From CANMIH01 sp049116335 (GTDB lineage: Bacteria > Pseudomonadota > Alphaproteobacteria > Rhodobacterales > Rhodobacteraceae): a stretch of 64,000 nucleotides of DNA. The stretch spans positions 62,001 through 126,000 of the forward strand of contig JAGDYZ010000037.1 in NCBI GenBank assembly GCA_049116335.1, written 5' to 3'. The translations under genes were made by a program, and so were the position numbers. Of the stretch, positions 14,495 through 22,719 are shown piece after piece. Under the pieces are notes generated by a model. The model saw only the letters and a list, made by a program, of their open reading frames with translations. It was not told the origin of the DNA and ran no database searches. The stretch's first letter is position 1; each line of letters starts with the position of its first letter.

Positions 14495-17265
14495 GCCTGC
14501 GTCTCCAGCTTTGGCAATATATCGTTGATGATTGCTGCGGCGTTGCAGGCTTTCTGATCCAGTTCCGACCGCAGGTCTTCCATATCCGACGTGCCGCTCA
14601 GGCGCCCCAGAAAACCGCACCCGCCTTCGCCCAAAACCTCGGGATCGATCGGGGTTTCAGAGACAAGGCGCGCACCAATCTGCATGGACCAGAAGGTTTG
14701 ATACGCGGCAAGCAGCGCGGATTTCTGTTCTGCACTTAACCACTCCGAACTGCGCAAAGCGCGCGCCGCCTGTCGTGTGCCCTTGCCAGCCAACAAAGAC
14801 ACCGCCTGCGCAAACAATTCCACATCCTGCAGGCGTCCAGCCCCGAGTTTCGCAGCCCAGGGACCCGAGGGCCCTTTTGCTTCGAAAATTCGCGCCCGCA
14901 TCACAGCCACTTCAGCGAGTATGGTGTCGCGGTCGCGTGGCTGAGCCAAAAGCTCGCTACGGAATGCTTCGATATCTGCCGCAAGCACGGACGATCCGGC
15001 CACAACTCGGGCCCGTGTCAGCGCCAGATGCTCCCAGACCCAAGCTTCTTTGCGCTGGTACTCTTTGAACGACGTCAACGAGGTTGCAACAGGCCCCTGA
15101 TTTCCTGAGGGGCGCAACCGCATATCCACTTCATAGAGGCGGCCTTCGGCCATCGGGGCCGTCATAGCCGTGATCAACGCCTGCGTCAGGCGTGCATAAT
15201 AAACCCGACTTGCCAAAGGGCGCCGGCCTTCTGACATGTCAACGCCGTCGGGATCGTAGATAACAATGACATCCAGATCAGACCGGGCGTGAAGCCGCCC
15301 TGCCCCAAGCGATCCCATGCCCACGACACAGGCTCCCCGACCCGGCATTGGGCCATGTTTGCGTGCGAACTCCTCTTGAACCACCGGCCAGAGCGCCGAA
15401 AGCGTGGCTTCTGCCAAATCGGCATAGGCGCTCCCGGCCTCTTCGGCTTCCATCAAGCCGCGCAACAGATGCACCCCAATGCGGAAATGCCATTCTTTGC
15501 CCCAGCGCCGGGTCAGATCCAAACGCCGTTCGTAATCTGGTTCCGCCTCCAAATGTGCGGAAAGTTCCGAAATAAGTGCAGAACGTCCCGGCCAGGCGCT
15601 AAAGAAGTCCCCTCCGATGACAGCATCAAACACCTTGGCGTTGCGTGACAAATGGCGCGCGAGATCGGGTGATGTCGCGACGATGTCGATCATCAGGTCG
15701 ATCAACTGAGGGTTGGCCTCGAACAAAGAAAACAGCTGAACGCCTGCGGGAAGACCCGCGAGAAATCCATCAAAGGCCAAAAGCGCATCTTCTGGTTTTG
15801 GGGCCTTGCCCAACCGACGCAGAATTTCCGGGCGCAGCCGGCGAAAAATTTCCATGGCGCGTTCAGATCGCAACGACGGATAGGTTGGCCAACGCGACGG
15901 GATCTCGCTGTTCGCCATGACATCAGGAATATTGCTATCGCTTCCGTCGGGCGCAAAGAATCCTTCGGTCAGTTCGTGAACTTCGGTGAGCCGGTCGGTC
16001 AGATCTTTACGTAGCTCTGCAACATCCCGGCCCAACAGGCAGGCCAGGCGTTCAAAACCTTCCTCAGACTTTGGCAAATCATGGGTTTGAGCGTCACCAA
16101 TCATCTGTATCCGGTGTTCAACTTCGCGATGCGCCCGGTAGTGCTCAGCCAATTTTTCGGCCACTTCCTCGGGGATCCATTCCTTTTGTGCCAAAATGCG
16201 AAGCCCAGGAACAGTGCGCCGGTCCCGCAAATCGAGGTCGCGGCCCCCGGCAATGAGCTGACGGGTTTGCGTGAAAAACTCGATCTCACGAATGCCACCC
16301 CGCCCAAGCTTCATGTTATGACCTTCTAGAGCCATCTCACGGCCAAGCTTTTTATGCTCGCGGATCCGCAGACGCATGTCGTGGGCATCTTGGATCGCGG
16401 CAAAATCAAGATGTTTGCGCCAGACAAACGGCGTCAAGGTTTTCAGAAACCGAGCTCCGGCGTCCAGATCACCAGCACTTGGACGGGCTTTGATGTAAGC
16501 GGCCCGTTCCCAAGTGCGCCCGAGGCTTTCGTAATACCGCTCGGCCGCTTCCATCGCCATGCACACTGGGGTGACCGCAGGGTCAGGCCGCAGTCGCAGA
16601 TCGGTTCGAAATACATAACCATCGCCGGTTAAGTCATTCAAAGTCGACGCCATTTTGCGTGTGGCTCGCACAAGAGAGGCCCGGGCGTCATGGTAATCCG
16701 AAGGGTCGTATCGCGTCTCATCAAACAGGCAGATAAGATCGATGTCTGAGCTATAATTAAGCTCACCAGCTCCCATTTTACCCATAGCAAGCGCAACCAT
16801 ACCTCCAGCCGAGACAATGTCGTCTTCGGTCTGTCCCGGAAGTTTACCACGTCGAATTTCACGTCCAACTGAGGCTTGCAAAGCCATCTGGACAGAGAAG
16901 TCAGCGAAATCGGTGAGCGTCCCGGTCACCTGTTCCAGCTCCCAAGCGCCACCAAGATCACAGATGGCACTGATAAGTGCGATACGGCGTTTGGCCTGTC
17001 TTAGGTCGCGATCAATGTGATCAAGTGACCCAGACGAAATTGCTGACATCTCATCCCGAATGGCTTTTTCAGGATCATTTTGGGCTGTTTCGAGCCAGCC
17101 GCCCTCTTTCTGTAGAAGACCACGCAGGTATGGGCTCGACCCGCACATGCCAAACAAAAGCTTGGCCGTGTCACCAGTGGCCCAAGGGGCAAATGTCAGT
17201 GCATCCTCTCCATGGTCGGGATCAAACGGGCGCGGCAGGCGGGAGATACGTGACTCGATATTCAT
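14491..17265 (-). CDS. glnE: bifunctional glutamine synthetase adenylyltransferase/deadenylase
   Basis: Controls glutamine synthetase by adding and removing AMP (924 aa; E. coli 946). Two nucleotidyltransferase cores are visible: the N-terminal one with ALGKMGAGELNY-type sequence (MGKMGAGELNYSSDIDLICLFD near residue 165, written here in two halves by function: deadenylation) and the C-terminal one with GMGSLGAGRLHARSDLDV near 620 (adenylylation). Both DxD metal pairs, DID and DLD, are kept. Between them are the helical GlnE and PII-uridylyltransferase-type domains (GRGGIREIEFFTQTRQL; VDMRLRPSGNQGPVATS). It would respond to PII and glutamine. The glnE stop overlaps the start of an 89-residue gene. 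Confidence 0.95.
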   Translation of the reverse strand: MNIESRISRLPRPFDPDHGEDALTFAPWATGDTAKLLFGMCGSSPYLRGLLQKEGGWLETAQNDPEKAIRDEMSAISSGSLDHIDRDLRQAKRRIALISAICDLGGAWELEQVTGTLTDFADFSVQMALQASVGREIRRGKLPGQTEDDIVSAGGMVALAMGKMGAGELNYSSDIDLICLFDETRYDPSDYHDARASLVRATRKMASTLNDLTGDGYVFRTDLRLRPDPAVTPVCMAMEAAERYYESLGRTWERAAYIKARPSAGDLDAGARFLKTLTPFVWRKHLDFAAIQDAHDMRLRIREHKKLGREMALEGHNMKLGRGGIREIEFFTQTRQLIAGGRDLDLRDRRTVPGLRILAQKEWIPEEVAEKLAEHYRAHREVEHRIQMIGDAQTHDLPKSEEGFERLACLLGRDVAELRKDLTDRLTEVHELTEGFFAPDGSDSNIPDVMANSEIPSRWPTYPSLRSERAMEIFRRLRPEILRRLGKAPKPEDALLAFDGFLAGLPAGVQLFSLFEANPQLIDLMIDIVATSPDLARHLSRNAKVFDAVIGGDFFSAWPGRSALISELSAHLEAEPDYERRLDLTRRWGKEWHFRIGVHLLRGLMEAEEAGSAYADLAEATLSALWPVVQEEFARKHGPMPGRGACVVGMGSLGAGRLHARSDLDVIVIYDPDGVDMSEGRRPLASRVYYARLTQALITAMTAPMAEGRLYEVDMRLRPSGNQGPVATSLTSFKEYQRKEAWVWEHLALTRARVVAGSSVLAADIEAFRSELLAQPRDRDTILAEVAVMRARIFEAKGPSGPWAAKLGAGRLQDVELFAQAVSLLAGKGTRQAARALRSSEWLSAEQKSALLAAYQTFWSMQIGARLVSETPIDPEVLGEGGCGFLGRLSGTSDMEDLRSELDQKACNAAAIINDILPKLETQA

Positions 17266-17359
17266 GCGAAGACATGGCCACGACAGCGCGCAAAGGGCAA
17301 CTCCTCTTGTCAGGGGTGAAGTGTCGCGGCAAGTTCACGCAGAACTGAGGGAGAGTAGA

Positions 17360-17830
17360 ATGAGCAAAAGTCTCAAACGGGTGAAAACAGCCCTAACTGC
17401 ATGTGGGTTTGAACCCGAGATCAAAGAAGTAGGGGATGCCCGTACGGCACAGGATGCAGCGGATGCGATCGGGTGTGAGCTGGATCAAATCGCCAAATCT
17501 ATCATCTTTCGCGCCGACACCTCGGGAGAAGCGGTTCTGTTTCTCACCGCAGGAGGAAATCAGGTCTGTGTCGACAAAGCGCAGGCTTTGACAGGTGAGC
17601 CATTAGGCAAGGCAGATGCAGGTCTCATTCGGTCTCAAACCGGCTTTGCAATAGGAGGTGTTTCCCCTGTTGGGCATTTAAACCCTATCCGGGCCTGGGT
17701 TGATCCGCGACTGTTGGAGTTTGACGTCATATGGGCCGCAGCGGGCACACCGCGTCATGTTTTCGCCCTTAAACCCACAGATTTGATAGACATCACAGGC
17801 GCACCCACAGAGAATTTCGTTGTGGGCTGA
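17360..17830 (+). CDS. YbaK/EbsC-family aminoacyl-tRNA deacylase
   Basis: A 156-residue member of the YbaK/ProX/EbsC editing fold, which hydrolyses mischarged aminoacyl-tRNA in trans. The start at 17360 (MSKSLKRVKTAL) follows GGGAGAG; a longer open frame runs upstream through the antisense of glnE and is not used. Marks: QIAKSIIFRAD with the conserved active-site lysine, VLFLTAGGNQVCVDKAQAL, and the glycine-rich GFAIGGVSPVGH loop. It could edit Cys-tRNA(Pro) like YbaK; specificity within this family is hard to predict. It is divergent from glnE by about 95 bp. Confidence 0.85.
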   Translation: MSKSLKRVKTALTACGFEPEIKEVGDARTAQDAADAIGCELDQIAKSIIFRADTSGEAVLFLTAGGNQVCVDKAQALTGEPLGKADAGLIRSQTGFAIGGVSPVGHLNPIRAWVDPRLLEFDVIWAAAGTPRHVFALKPTDLIDITGAPTENFVVG

Positions 17831-17871
17831 AATTTTCCCCACCCTAACCTTTTGGCAAATATCAGGAATTC

Positions 17872-17896
17872 ATGTGAATGTAAGAAACATTCACAT
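17872..17896. promoter_or_regulatory. long perfect inverted repeat upstream of DUF2852 gene (site 1)
   Basis: ATGTGAATGT, five-base spacer AAGAA, then ACATTCACAT: ten-base perfect arms. It lies 83 bp before the start codon, in the expected promoter region. The right half recurs in site 2 as CATTCACATYCAYC. Operator-like; regulator unknown. Confidence 0.6.
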
Positions 17897-17937
17897 CCAC
17901 CCCTTGTAGAAACACGTCATCATCACGATATCGTTTG

Positions 17938-17956
17938 ATGTGAAAGGCATTCACAT
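17938..17956. promoter_or_regulatory. inverted repeat upstream of DUF2852 gene (site 2)
   Basis: ATGTGAA, spacer AGGCA, TTCACAT. It shares the outer seven bases with site 1 but has a 5-base instead of an 11-base gap between them. It ends 22 bp before the start codon, so binding would block the promoter or early transcript. Confidence 0.55.
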
Positions 17957-17978
17957 TCATCAACGACGGAGACAAACG

Positions 17979-18410
17979 ATGACCACCGCAGCTTATTCCG
18001 CAACCCTTCCCGCCAACTCTGGCTGGCTTGCGCGAAGTGAGGCTTGGCTGGACCAGAAAGGCAAAGGCGCCTGGATTGCTGCCATGATCCTCGGCTTCGT
18101 CTTCTTCTGGCCTGTTGGCCTTGCCCTTCTTGCCTATATGATCTGGAGCAAACGTATGTTCGGAAAATCTTGCCGCCACTCGCAACACCACACCAAACGC
18201 CGTCAGGCCTGGGCCGCAATGAAGCCAAGCGGCAATACCGCCTTTGATGCTTACAAAACCGACACACTGCGTCGTCTGGAAGAAGAACAAGAGGCATTCG
18301 AAGGGTTTCTGCAGCGCCTGCGCGAGGCCAAAGACAAATCTGAGTTCGACCAGTTCATGGACGATCGTGAAACACGTGCCAAAGAAGCCCGTGAAACTGA
18401 AGACGCCTAA
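17979..18410 (+). CDS. DUF2852 family membrane protein
   Basis: A 143-residue protein of the DUF2852 type. The start at 17979 (MTTAAYSATLP) is preceded by GGAGAC. One hydrophobic segment (GAWIAAMILGFVFFWPVGLA, residues 28-50) is followed by a positively charged stretch with Cys and His (KSCRHSQHH), then a long charged helix (RRLEEEQEAFEGFLQRLREA) likely to be a coiled coil facing the cytoplasm. It resembles in plan the small phage-shock-type membrane proteins, but no psp gene is present. It is followed 50 bp later by an RDD protein and preceded by two inverted repeats, so the pair looks like a regulated stress or envelope operon. Confidence 0.8.
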   Translation: MTTAAYSATLPANSGWLARSEAWLDQKGKGAWIAAMILGFVFFWPVGLALLAYMIWSKRMFGKSCRHSQHHTKRRQAWAAMKPSGNTAFDAYKTDTLRRLEEEQEAFEGFLQRLREAKDKSEFDQFMDDRETRAKEARETEDA

Positions 18411-18418
18411 TAAATCTT

Positions 18419-18438
18419 GCCCGGGCTTCGTCCCGGGC
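18419..18438 (+). other. hairpin between DUF2852 and RDD genes
   Basis: GCCCGGG at 18419-18425 and CCCGGGC at 18432-18438 around CTTCGT, with no T run. It may protect the first message or damp read-through to the RDD gene. Confidence 0.45.
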
Positions 18439-18460
18439 ACCGCTATCCGAGGAGACAAAG

Positions 18461-18904
18461 ATGTATTCCGAACCGCTGTCCCACCTGCCCGATCCCCGCT
18501 ATCAGCAGGAATTTTATGACGGCGTAACGGCCAAACGCGGCATCGCCTGGGGGATCGACGTGGTCGTTATTTCAATTATCACGCTTCTGGTGTCGACCTT
18601 CACTATTGTGGGATTGTTCATCCTACCCCTGATGTATGCCACAATCAGCTTTCTTTACCGCTGGCTTACAATCGCAGGTGGATCTGCAACGCCGGGTATG
18701 CGGATCATGGCCATCGAGCTTCGTGATTCCTACGGTCAGCGGTTGAACGGCGGCCAGGCACTGCTTCATACGGTCGGGTATTTTGTGACAATGACGACTG
18801 TTTTGCTCCAACTCGGGTCGATTGGCGCCATGTTTGCTACAGATCGAGGCCAGGGCCTCAGCGATCTTGTGCTGGGCACCGTTGCGCTCAATCGCAGGCG
18901 TTAA
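18461..18904 (+). CDS. RDD family membrane protein
   Basis: A 147-residue RDD-family protein with three hydrophobic segments (VVVISIITLLVSTFTIVGLF, LPLMYATISFLYRWL and VGYFVTMTTVLLQLG). The family's conserved Arg and Asp positions are visible as KRGIAWGIDVV near the first segment and DLVLGTVALNRR at the end; GSATPGMRIMAIELRD is the central conserved stretch. Some RDD proteins have been linked to cation transport, but the function of short ones is generally unknown. A good ribosome site (GGAGA) and the 50-bp gap place it in one operon with the DUF2852 gene. Confidence 0.85.
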   Translation: MYSEPLSHLPDPRYQQEFYDGVTAKRGIAWGIDVVVISIITLLVSTFTIVGLFILPLMYATISFLYRWLTIAGGSATPGMRIMAIELRDSYGQRLNGGQALLHTVGYFVTMTTVLLQLGSIGAMFATDRGQGLSDLVLGTVALNRRR

Positions 18905-18973
18905 TTTAAAATTGCCGCAATTTCAAAAGGTCTGAAAGACGAATTGAAGTTTGCGTTAACCTTTAGATCAGAA

Positions 18974-18994
18974 AGGCCCCGTGAATCGGGGCCT
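18974..18994 (+). terminator. hairpin after the RDD gene
   Basis: AGGCCCCG at 18974-18981 and CGGGGCCT at 18987-18994 around TGAAT. Strong stem but no T run after it; 70 bp downstream of the stop. Confidence 0.5.
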
Positions 18995-19065
18995 CATCGC
19001 ATTCTGAGGCTTGGCCCGCGCCTCATATATTGTTACCGTTTTCAGCAAGATTTAACTAAATACGG

Positions 19066-19890
19066 ATGACCATGCGCCATTCGCTGCCTCTTGCACCTCA
19101 GTTCTATGTCACTGCCCCACAAACCTGTCCTTATCTGGATGGTCAAATGGAGCGGAAGCTGTTCACCTCTCTTCAGGGAGACGGCGCTCAGGAACTGAAT
19201 GACAGCCTGTCGAAACAAGGGTTTCGGCGGTCGCAAAACGTGCTGTATCGTCCGTCTTGTTCGAACTGTCAGGCCTGTTTGTCTGCGCGCATTGATGTGT
19301 CTCGGTTTAAGCCATCTCGCAGCCAGAAACGTGCGTGGAAACGCAACGAACACCTTGAACGTCGCGCCACAAGCCCTTGGGCCACCGACGAACAATACGA
19401 TCTGTTCCGTCGCTACCTCGACAGTCGTCACGCTGATGGTGGCATGGCCGATATGGATGTCTTCGAATTCGCGGCCATGATTGAGGAAACCCCAATCCGG
19501 TCACGTGTCATCGAATACACCGATGTAGAAACCGGTGATCTGATCGCCGTCTGTCTAACCGATATTTTCGACGATGGTGTGTCGATGGTTTATAGTTTTT
19601 ATGAACCTGATCTTGCCAAATCGAGCCTTGGCACATGGATGATTTTGGATCACATCAAAATCGCCCAAGAGGCTGGCCTGCCCTATGTCTATCTGGGCTA
19701 TTGGGTGCCTGGCAGCGAAAAGATGGGCTATAAGGCCCAGTTTGATGCGGTGGAAATCTATCGCCAAAATCAGTGGGTCCGCATGGACCAAACCGCTGAC
19801 TATGAAGAAGAATTCCACCCTCTTTCAACCGATCCTATTGCGGAACAAGTGGCGGGAATTTCATTTCCTGAAAAACGCTCCGGGACCTAA
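19066..19890 (+). CDS. bpt: aspartate/glutamate leucyltransferase (Bpt/Ate family arginyltransferase)
   Basis: Aminoacyl-tRNA-protein transferase (274 aa) that adds leucine (bacterial Bpt) to N-terminal Asp/Glu, making the protein a substrate for ClpS and ClpAP in the N-degron pathway. Seen: the N-terminal Cys-containing region TCPYLDG and the CxxC-type pair in SCSNCQACLSARIDV, then FLAIGREGEN-type body with VSMVYSFYEPDLAKSSLGTWM and YVYLGYWVPGSEKMGYKAQF, hallmark of the ATE C-terminal GNAT-like domain. Length fits the bacterial enzymes. Start MTMRHSLPLAPQ; a second ATG two codons on is possible. It stands alone; clpS is not in the window. Confidence 0.92.
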   Translation: MTMRHSLPLAPQFYVTAPQTCPYLDGQMERKLFTSLQGDGAQELNDSLSKQGFRRSQNVLYRPSCSNCQACLSARIDVSRFKPSRSQKRAWKRNEHLERRATSPWATDEQYDLFRRYLDSRHADGGMADMDVFEFAAMIEETPIRSRVIEYTDVETGDLIAVCLTDIFDDGVSMVYSFYEPDLAKSSLGTWMILDHIKIAQEAGLPYVYLGYWVPGSEKMGYKAQFDAVEIYRQNQWVRMDQTADYEEEFHPLSTDPIAEQVAGISFPEKRSGT

Positions 19891-20293
19891 GACCCTGCGG
19901 CCGCGAAAACTGTCCCACCAAATAGGCGCCGAGCGCCTCTCCACACTGTGCCCAGAGCAGATTTCCGGGATTTGTACTGTCTAAAAGAGTGTGGACCTGT
20001 GCTCGACTGCGATTGTCGTGCTATGTGCCGGAAAACCGGGCTGGTTGCTCGGGCATAACCGACGTGCCCGCCGTAGGGCTCATGTTGCCTCTCCCAAAAT
20101 TTTGTTCTGATTTGCTGATGAGCGTTCTGGCGACTAAGCGCTTCCATCCGTGATCCGGCCATACTGTCTCTCTCCCTTTAGGTGGCATCCCCATGCCTGA
20201 GATCGATCCTGTGAGGGGTTTACGGTTTGTTAAGGTTTTCAAGGCGGCACCTCTGGTGTCATTTGACGGCAAAGATGTGGCATGAAAATAAGA
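19891..20293. other. gene-poor region between bpt and the TRAP operon
   Basis: About 400 bp without a convincing gene. It contains a short stem AGGCGC/GCGCCT at 19923-19937 close to the bpt stop, and on the minus strand an open frame of 91 codons (19887-20162) with a plausible GGGAGAG ribosome site but a composition rich in Ser, Arg and Gln that resembles no family I know. A 30-codon frame on the plus strand starts at 20192. It could hold a decayed gene, a small RNA or nothing. Confidence 0.4.
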
Positions 20294-20323
20294 ATAGGGC
20301 CGCCTCGTAAGAGACGGCCCTAT
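20294..20323 (-). terminator. terminator of the TRAP operon
   Basis: ATAGGGCCG at 20294-20302 and CGGCCCTAT at 20315-20323, with an extra CTC/GAG pairing inside. Read on the minus strand the stem is followed by TCTTATTTT. It lies 24 bp after the permease stop. Confidence 0.75.
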
Positions 20324-20346
20324 CTAGTTTAATCACTGTTTGCAGA

Positions 20347-22707
20347 TCAGTTCGGCATCAGATCCGGGATGATCGTCACAATGCCCGGGAAGGTCGCGAG
20401 AAGCGCGAGGCCCAGAACCTGGATCAATACAAACGGGATAACGCCGCGATAGATGTGCCCTGTTGTGACTTCTTTCGGCGCAACCCCACGCAGATAGAAC
20501 AGCGCAAAGCCAAACGGCGGGGTCAGGAACGAGGTCTGCAGATTCACCGCGATCATGATGGTCACCCACTTCGGATCGAAATGTGCGCCATAAATAACCG
20601 GGCCAACAATCGGAACCACGATGTAGATGATCTCAAGGAAGTCGAGAACAAAGCCCAGCACAAAGAGCACCAGCATCACGATCAGGAACACGGTCCGGAC
20701 GTCATCAAAGCTCTTGAGGAACTGTTGGATGTAGTGTTCGCCACCAAAGGAAATCACCACGAGGTTCAGCAGCTGCGACGCAATCAGGATGGTGAAAACC
20801 ATACTGGTCACTTTGGCGGTCTCGCGCACGGCCGGCGTCAAAACACCGGCTTTGAACAAGATCCAGCAGCTAAATAGCAAACCGAACAGAGCATAGAGAT
20901 AGGCTGCATAGGCAAAGATAAAGGCAACCCAGCTCTCAAAGCTGACTTCGTTGGTGTTGATCCTAAGGTCAAAGTTCACGCCGATCAGGATCATGACCAC
21001 AACCGCAAGGGTCGAGTTCAAGATCACCTTAGGCGAGCGATCTTGCTCCGCCAGCTTACGATACGCAGCCAGCATAATCGCCCCCGCAGCACCCAGCGCC
21101 GCGGCAGGTGTCGGGTTGGTGATGCCGCCCAAGATCGAGCCAAGCACAGCCACAATCAGAACCAGAGGCGGGAATACCACACGCAGAAGTTCGTTTTGTG
21201 TCAGGCGGATCATGGCGTTCTTACATCCCCAGGCTGCGACGACCCATGGAATGATCAACATCAGAACTGTGACGCCGGAGGATGTGTTAGGCGCGATGAA
21301 GAACACATCGATCAAAAGGCCAACACCCAAAGCGCCTGCCCCGATTGCCAATGGCTTGGGATCGGAGGATGGCGATACGCCGCGTGCAACCGCCAAGATC
21401 AGACCCATCATCACAGTCAGGATGATAACACCGGTGCCGATTGGCGCCGCGTTAGCAATCTTGGTTTCCAGTTTGGCTGCGATCTCTTCTTCGCTCAAAC
21501 GGACACTTGCCTGACTACCACCGGACGCATCGATCTCAGCCTGCTCGGCCACAGCCGCATCCCAAGCGGACTGGCCGTGAAGCTCAATCATCGACGCCTG
21601 ACATTCTGCGTCAACATTGGTGCGCAGGCTTGCCGAGCGTCCAACATCAGAGAAGCTGTCAACCTGTGTCGACTGACTGCCAACGACACCAACCTGAGCC
21701 AGCAACATCGCGCCAGCGATCAGCGCAACGGGAACACCCAGATACCAGGTGAAGGCTTCGCTACGTGTAACCGGCTCGCCCGAGCTTTCCCCCAGAGCAA
21801 CCGCAGGTGCCTTTGACGGGTTCAGCATAGCAAAACCAAAGGCATAGGCTGCGTAAAGACCGGCCAGCAACACACCAGGAAGCAGCGCCGCCTGGAACAG
21901 GGTGCCAACAGATACAACCGCCGGTTCGCCCAAGTATGTCAGAGCATCGGTACACCCGGCCTCTACAGCACGGGTTTCCTGTGCTGCCGAATAGAGGTCG
22001 CCCGCCAGAGTGCCCAGCAGAACAATTACAATCGACGGCGGAATGATCTGTCCCAGTGTACCTGAGGCCGCAATCACACCCGTCGCAAGTTCTGGCGAAT
22101 AGTTGTTACGCAGCATGGTCGGCAGCGCGAGCAGGCCCATGGTGACAACAGTGGCCCCCACAATCCCGGTTGAGGCCGCAAGGAAGGCACCCACAACAAC
22201 AATCGACACGGCCAGACCACCCGGCAGCGGGCCAAAGACGCGCGCCATGGTTGTCAGAAGATCGTTTGCGATTTTGGAGCGCTCAAGAACAATGCCCATC
22301 AGAACAAACATCAAAACCGCCAGAAGCGTCTCGATCGACTGACCTGCGATCACGCGTTCGTTGATCCGGTTTGTGATGCCCGCGATGGTGCGTTTCAGCG
22401 CGCCTTCCCAATCTCCGGCAGGGAAGATTGATTCAGCCGCATACCGTGGAAGGTCCGGGTTTCTAAAGACAGAAATCTTTTCCGCCGGAATACCCGATGC
22501 AATCAGAGCGTCATAGGCGTCGGATCCTGTGTCGATCGCCTGGTGAATAAGCACACCCGCACTATCAAGCGCGGCAATGATGCCAAATGAGATCACACCC
22601 GCACCACCGATGGCAAAGGCCACCGGAAAGCCCGAGAGGATCGCGGAGAAGAGCGTCAAGAAGACGATGATCAGGCCGATCTCGACGCCGTCTAGTCCAA
22701 ACAACAT
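20347..22707 (-). CDS. TRAP transporter large permease (DctM type), extra-long
   Basis: Large membrane subunit of a tripartite ATP-independent periplasmic transporter, which moves an organic acid using the sodium gradient. The DctM core is clear (VLMFVLMGIVLERSKIANDL; GTLGQIIPPSIVIVLLG; NPTPAAALGAAGAIMLA; LTPPFGFALFYLRGVAP near the end). It has 786 residues against about 430 usual: a non-hydrophobic insertion near residues 52-115 (SGVLIHQAIDTG region to PAGDWEGALKRT) and a longer one near 340-430 rich in Ala, Ser and Glu, bounded by extra membrane segments. It is the last gene of the operon, 12 bp after the small permease. Confidence 0.92.
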   Translation of the reverse strand: MLFGLDGVEIGLIIVFLTLFSAILSGFPVAFAIGGAGVISFGIIAALDSAGVLIHQAIDTGSDAYDALIASGIPAEKISVFRNPDLPRYAAESIFPAGDWEGALKRTIAGITNRINERVIAGQSIETLLAVLMFVLMGIVLERSKIANDLLTTMARVFGPLPGGLAVSIVVVGAFLAASTGIVGATVVTMGLLALPTMLRNNYSPELATGVIAASGTLGQIIPPSIVIVLLGTLAGDLYSAAQETRAVEAGCTDALTYLGEPAVVSVGTLFQAALLPGVLLAGLYAAYAFGFAMLNPSKAPAVALGESSGEPVTRSEAFTWYLGVPVALIAGAMLLAQVGVVGSQSTQVDSFSDVGRSASLRTNVDAECQASMIELHGQSAWDAAVAEQAEIDASGGSQASVRLSEEEIAAKLETKIANAAPIGTGVIILTVMMGLILAVARGVSPSSDPKPLAIGAGALGVGLLIDVFFIAPNTSSGVTVLMLIIPWVVAAWGCKNAMIRLTQNELLRVVFPPLVLIVAVLGSILGGITNPTPAAALGAAGAIMLAAYRKLAEQDRSPKVILNSTLAVVVMILIGVNFDLRINTNEVSFESWVAFIFAYAAYLYALFGLLFSCWILFKAGVLTPAVRETAKVTSMVFTILIASQLLNLVVISFGGEHYIQQFLKSFDDVRTVFLIVMLVLFVLGFVLDFLEIIYIVVPIVGPVIYGAHFDPKWVTIMIAVNLQTSFLTPPFGFALFYLRGVAPKEVTTGHIYRGVIPFVLIQVLGLALLATFPGIVTIIPDLMPN

Positions 22708-22719
22708 GTGTCGGTCCCC

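Noticed and set aside
17060..17359. N-terminal extension of the YbaK-like gene to 17060
   Set aside because: The extra 100 codons are antisense to glnE, and a good ribosome site precedes the internal start at 17360.
19887..20162. 91-codon minus-strand frame with a GGGAGAG site, considered as a transposase or resolvase remnant
   Set aside because: A short GYAR stretch recalled resolvases but the following residues do not fit, and no inverted repeats or target duplications are visible.
20192..20284. 30-codon frame starting MPEIDPVRGLRF between bpt and the TRAP terminator
   Set aside because: Weak ribosome site, no homologue known to me, and it lies in a region with no other sign of expression.
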